From Acidimicrobiia bacterium (GTDB lineage Bacteria > Actinomycetota > Acidimicrobiia > IMCC26256 > JAENVU01): 16,787 nt of DNA. The stretch spans positions 1 to 16,787 of the forward strand of contig JADGON010000168.1 of assembly GCA_017882945.1 (NCBI GenBank), in the 5' to 3' direction. The number at the start of each line of letters is the position of its first letter. The first letter of the stretch is position 1. The position numbers and the translations under genes are program-made. Of this stretch, positions 15,586-16,787 are shown piece after piece. The notes under the pieces were generated by a model, which was not told the origin of the DNA, ran no database searches, and saw only the letters and a list, made by a program, of their open reading frames with translations.

Positions 15586-15815
15586 GAATGAACACGGCCA
15601 CGAAGCCCCCGAGCGGCGGGCGAGGGCGGGCATTCGGGCCCGCGTGGGCCGGAGGATGGCATTCGGTCGGTGCATGGGTGCGCGGTGGCCGGCTCGCAGT
15701 CGAGCCTCGGGTTCCTTCTCGTCGACGACCGGACGTTCCCAGTCCCGCCGGCCGTTCGCGCTGACACGGCGCTCGCCCGCTTCGCGGACATGAGATGAGC
15801 CCTCGCCCGGAATCC

Positions 15816-15858
15816 GGGACTTTGGTCCCTGGAAGCGCGCCCGGGGAGCGTGGACAAT
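15816..15858 (+). promoter_or_regulatory. Promoter with DevR/DosR-like box (copy E) of the STAS gene
   Basis: GGGACTTTGGTCCC (15816-15829) is the best palindrome of the set, with perfect five-base arms around TTTG. It differs by one base from the GGGACTWWAGTCCC core known for mycobacterial DevR/DosR. It is followed by TGGAAG (15830-15835), 17 bases, and GACAAT (15853-15858), matching four of six -10 bases. Transcription would start near 15865, giving a leader of about 38 bases. Confidence 0.7.
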
Positions 15859-15883
15859 CTGGTTGTCCCGGTGTGGCGGGACA
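15852..15883 (+). repeat. Overlapping inverted repeats around the predicted STAS transcription start
   Basis: GGACAA (15852-15857) pairs with TTGTCC (15863-15868). TGTCCCG (15864-15870) pairs with CGGGACA (15877-15883). The two stems share the TGTCC segment and exclude each other. The second would form at the 5' end of the mRNA, the first only in DNA or in read-through RNA. They could be a second operator or a leader structure upstream of the GGAGGG site at 15894-15899. Confidence 0.45.
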
Positions 15884-15902
15884 GCGACGCTTCGGAGGGC
15901 GG

Positions 15903-16397
15903 ATGACTGGCATCGCGGGGCGGCAGGACTCCCTCGGGGGGTTCACTCCGAACCTGATCGAGGGTCTGCACGGAACTCCATGGGTTCTTGCCCGGACAGG
16001 TCCGGACCCGGGCAACACCGTGCTCGGCGTTCATGTGGTCTACACGGATGGAGGCGTCGTCGTCTCCGTGCGCGGCGCGCTCGATGCGACCGCCGCTCCT
16101 GCATTGCGGCGCCGCCTCCGGGAGCTGATGGCCCTTCCGATCGAGACCCTGACCCTCGAGCTCGCCGACGTGAGCGGTATCGACCGTGCCGGTGTGGGCG
16201 TCTTGAACGCCCTCGGGCTCGACGCCGCGGAACGGGGGATCGTGTTCGTGCTCGAAGCTGTTCCGCCTGGAGCGCGTCCCGTCCTCGCGATCGCCGGGAC
16301 CGCGTCCGCGTCGATTTCGAACGTCAGCGAGAGCGGCGCGCGCTCCCGAGACGTGGAAGAGACCCGCGTGAACCCAAGGGACCTTCGGCCCTGGTGA
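15903..16397 (+). CDS. STAS-domain protein, anti-sigma-factor-antagonist-like, lacking the phosphoserine
   Basis: This 164-residue protein has a STAS domain at about 42-132: VVVSVRGALDATAAPALRRRL, ETLTLELADVSGIDRAGVGVLNAL, GIVFVLEAV. STAS antagonists bind anti-sigma kinases of the SpoIIAB/RsbW type and are switched by phosphorylation of a serine in D-S-S-G. Here that site reads D94-R-A-G97, so both serines are gone and it cannot be controlled in the classical way. The ATG at 15903 has GGAGGG three bases upstream; an earlier ATG at 15795 would run through the promoter elements. About 40 N-terminal and 30 C-terminal residues lie outside the domain and are probably flexible. The last codons overlap promoter box G. 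Confidence 0.8.
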   Translation: MTGIAGRQDSLGGFTPNLIEGLHGTPWVLARTGPDPGNTVLGVHVVYTDGGVVVSVRGALDATAAPALRRRLRELMALPIETLTLELADVSGIDRAGVGVLNALGLDAAERGIVFVLEAVPPGARPVLAIAGTASASISNVSESGARSRDVEETRVNPRDLRPW

Positions 16398-16421
16398 GGC
16401 GCGGCGAGGTGAGTTGATAGT
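16378..16421 (+). promoter_or_regulatory. Promoter with DevR/DosR-like box (copy G), inside the end of the STAS gene
   Basis: GGGACCTTCGGCCC (16378-16391) is followed by TGGTGA (16392-16397, including the STAS stop) and, after 18 bases, GATAGT (16416-16421), matching four of six -10 bases. It precedes the ABC ATPase gene. The core matches twelve of fourteen consensus bases and keeps the TGG flank, although it also encodes the last STAS residues. Confidence 0.55.
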
Positions 16422-16452
16422 GGAGCGATGCTCCGGGCGCTCCAACTTCGCG

Positions 16453-16787
16453 ATGGATGATCGAGCGAAGTCGCCAATGCTTCTTGTTGCGGACGCGGTG
16501 CGGAAGGTCTATCGCACCGGAGCGGGTGAAGTTGTTGCCTTGCGTGATGTGAGCCTGACCGTGGGCGACGGTGAATTCGTTGCGGTCATGGGACCGTCAG
16601 GTTCGGGGAAGACGACGCTGCTCAACTGCTTGTCCGGCCTGGATGACATCAACGGCGGACACGTGATGCTCGACGGCGAGCGGCTGCACGATCTCAGCGA
16701 CGCGGCGCGCACGCGCAACCGGGCGGCCTCGATGGGGTTCGTCTTCCAGCAGTTCAATCTCATCCCGGTGCTGACGGCCGTGGAGAA
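16453..16787 (+). CDS. ABC transporter ATP-binding protein, LolD/MacB type (3' end outside window)
   Basis: The first 111 or so residues are visible. V-Y-R-T-G-x-G-E-V-V-A-L-R-D-V-S-L is followed by the Walker A motif GPSGSGKTT and the Q-loop segment FVFQQFNLIPVLTAVE. The spacing and the GEVVALRDVSL start are typical of LolD/MacB/FtsE-like ATPases that energise a separate permease exporting lipids, peptides or drugs, or remodelling the envelope. The ATG at 16453 is one of three in-frame options (GTG 16420, ATG 16453, ATG 16477), and none has a clear ribosome binding site. The signature motif, Walker B and the permease gene lie beyond the window. Confidence 0.85.
   Translation, partial: MDDRAKSPMLLVADAVRKVYRTGAGEVVALRDVSLTVGDGEFVAVMGPSGSGKTTLLNCLSGLDDINGGHVMLDGERLHDLSDAARTRNRAASMGFVFQQFNLIPVLTAVE

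Larger units (their letters stand above)
15405..15902. other. Divergent intergenic region between GNAT/WhiB and STAS genes
   Basis: This stretch of nearly 500 bases holds two palindromic boxes (15572-15585 facing GNAT, 15816-15829 facing STAS), the STAS promoter and leader, and a GGGTGG/CCACCC hairpin at 15465-15479. Plus-strand ORFs at 15537-15764 have poor third-position bias and no recognisable domain; I do not call a gene here. Confidence 0.6.

Noticed and set aside
15537..15764. Plus-strand ORF with GGAGGAG upstream in the GNAT-STAS gap
   Set aside because: Third-position G/C only about two thirds, low before the internal ATG at 15588, no domain, and box D lies inside it; chance ORF is more likely.
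79..16391. Reading the palindromic boxes as RNA hairpins or terminators
   Set aside because: Arms are short and often imperfect, and they lie upstream of -10-like hexamers with a constant TGG flank and fixed orientation, which fits DNA operators better.

Overview
The window is a GC-rich, gene-dense chromosomal segment from an actinobacterium. A WhiB-family protein with four conserved cysteines and a GVWGG motif points to Actinomycetota, as do the strong third-position G/C bias, the GTG starts, the many 4-base start/stop overlaps and a HAD-GH65 fusion of the kind known in mycobacteria. The genus cannot be named from sequence alone. I see no mobile element, CRISPR array, tRNA or rRNA.

Layout. 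(1) Positions 1-17: the first codons of a minus-strand gene leaving the window. (2) About 108-7503, minus strand, a carbohydrate and stress block. In order of transcription it holds a glycogen-debranching-type glucosidase, a GT4 glycosyltransferase, a small zinc-ribbon protein, a HAD phosphatase-GH65 phosphorylase fusion (OtsB1-like) and a degenerate tandem universal stress protein (Usp). The last four are linked by 4-base overlaps. (3) 7504-7978: divergent intergenic region with a probable small basic ORF. (4) 7979-14484, plus strand: single-domain Usp, tandem Usp, acetyl-CoA synthetase, pyruvate dehydrogenase E1 alpha, E1 beta and E2, and an acyl carrier protein. All junctions overlap by 1-8 bases, so this is one tight operon. 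No E3 gene is present. (5) 14485-14506: hairpin between convergent genes. (6) 14510-15404, minus strand: a GNAT acetyltransferase overlapping a WhiB-like protein. (7) 15405-15902: a regulatory intergenic region. (8) 15903 to the end, plus strand: a STAS-domain protein and the start of a LolD/MacB-type ABC ATPase.

The main discovery is a recurring 14-base palindromic box, consensus close to GGGACYTTGGACCC and usually followed by TGG. Six good copies (plus one weak) lie ahead of different transcription units. All good copies are oriented in the sense of the downstream gene, and in five a -10-like hexamer follows at a nearly constant distance. The box resembles the DevR/DosR dormancy operator of mycobacteria. 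The gene content (several Usps, a HAD-GH65 fusion, reserve-carbohydrate enzymes) also resembles DevR-type dormancy regulons. I infer that the window is a low-oxygen or dormancy regulon island. It would couple trehalose/glycogen turnover and acetate/pyruvate-to-acetyl-CoA metabolism to Usp, WhiB and STAS signalling. No response regulator or sensor kinase gene lies in the window, so the regulator is inferred only.
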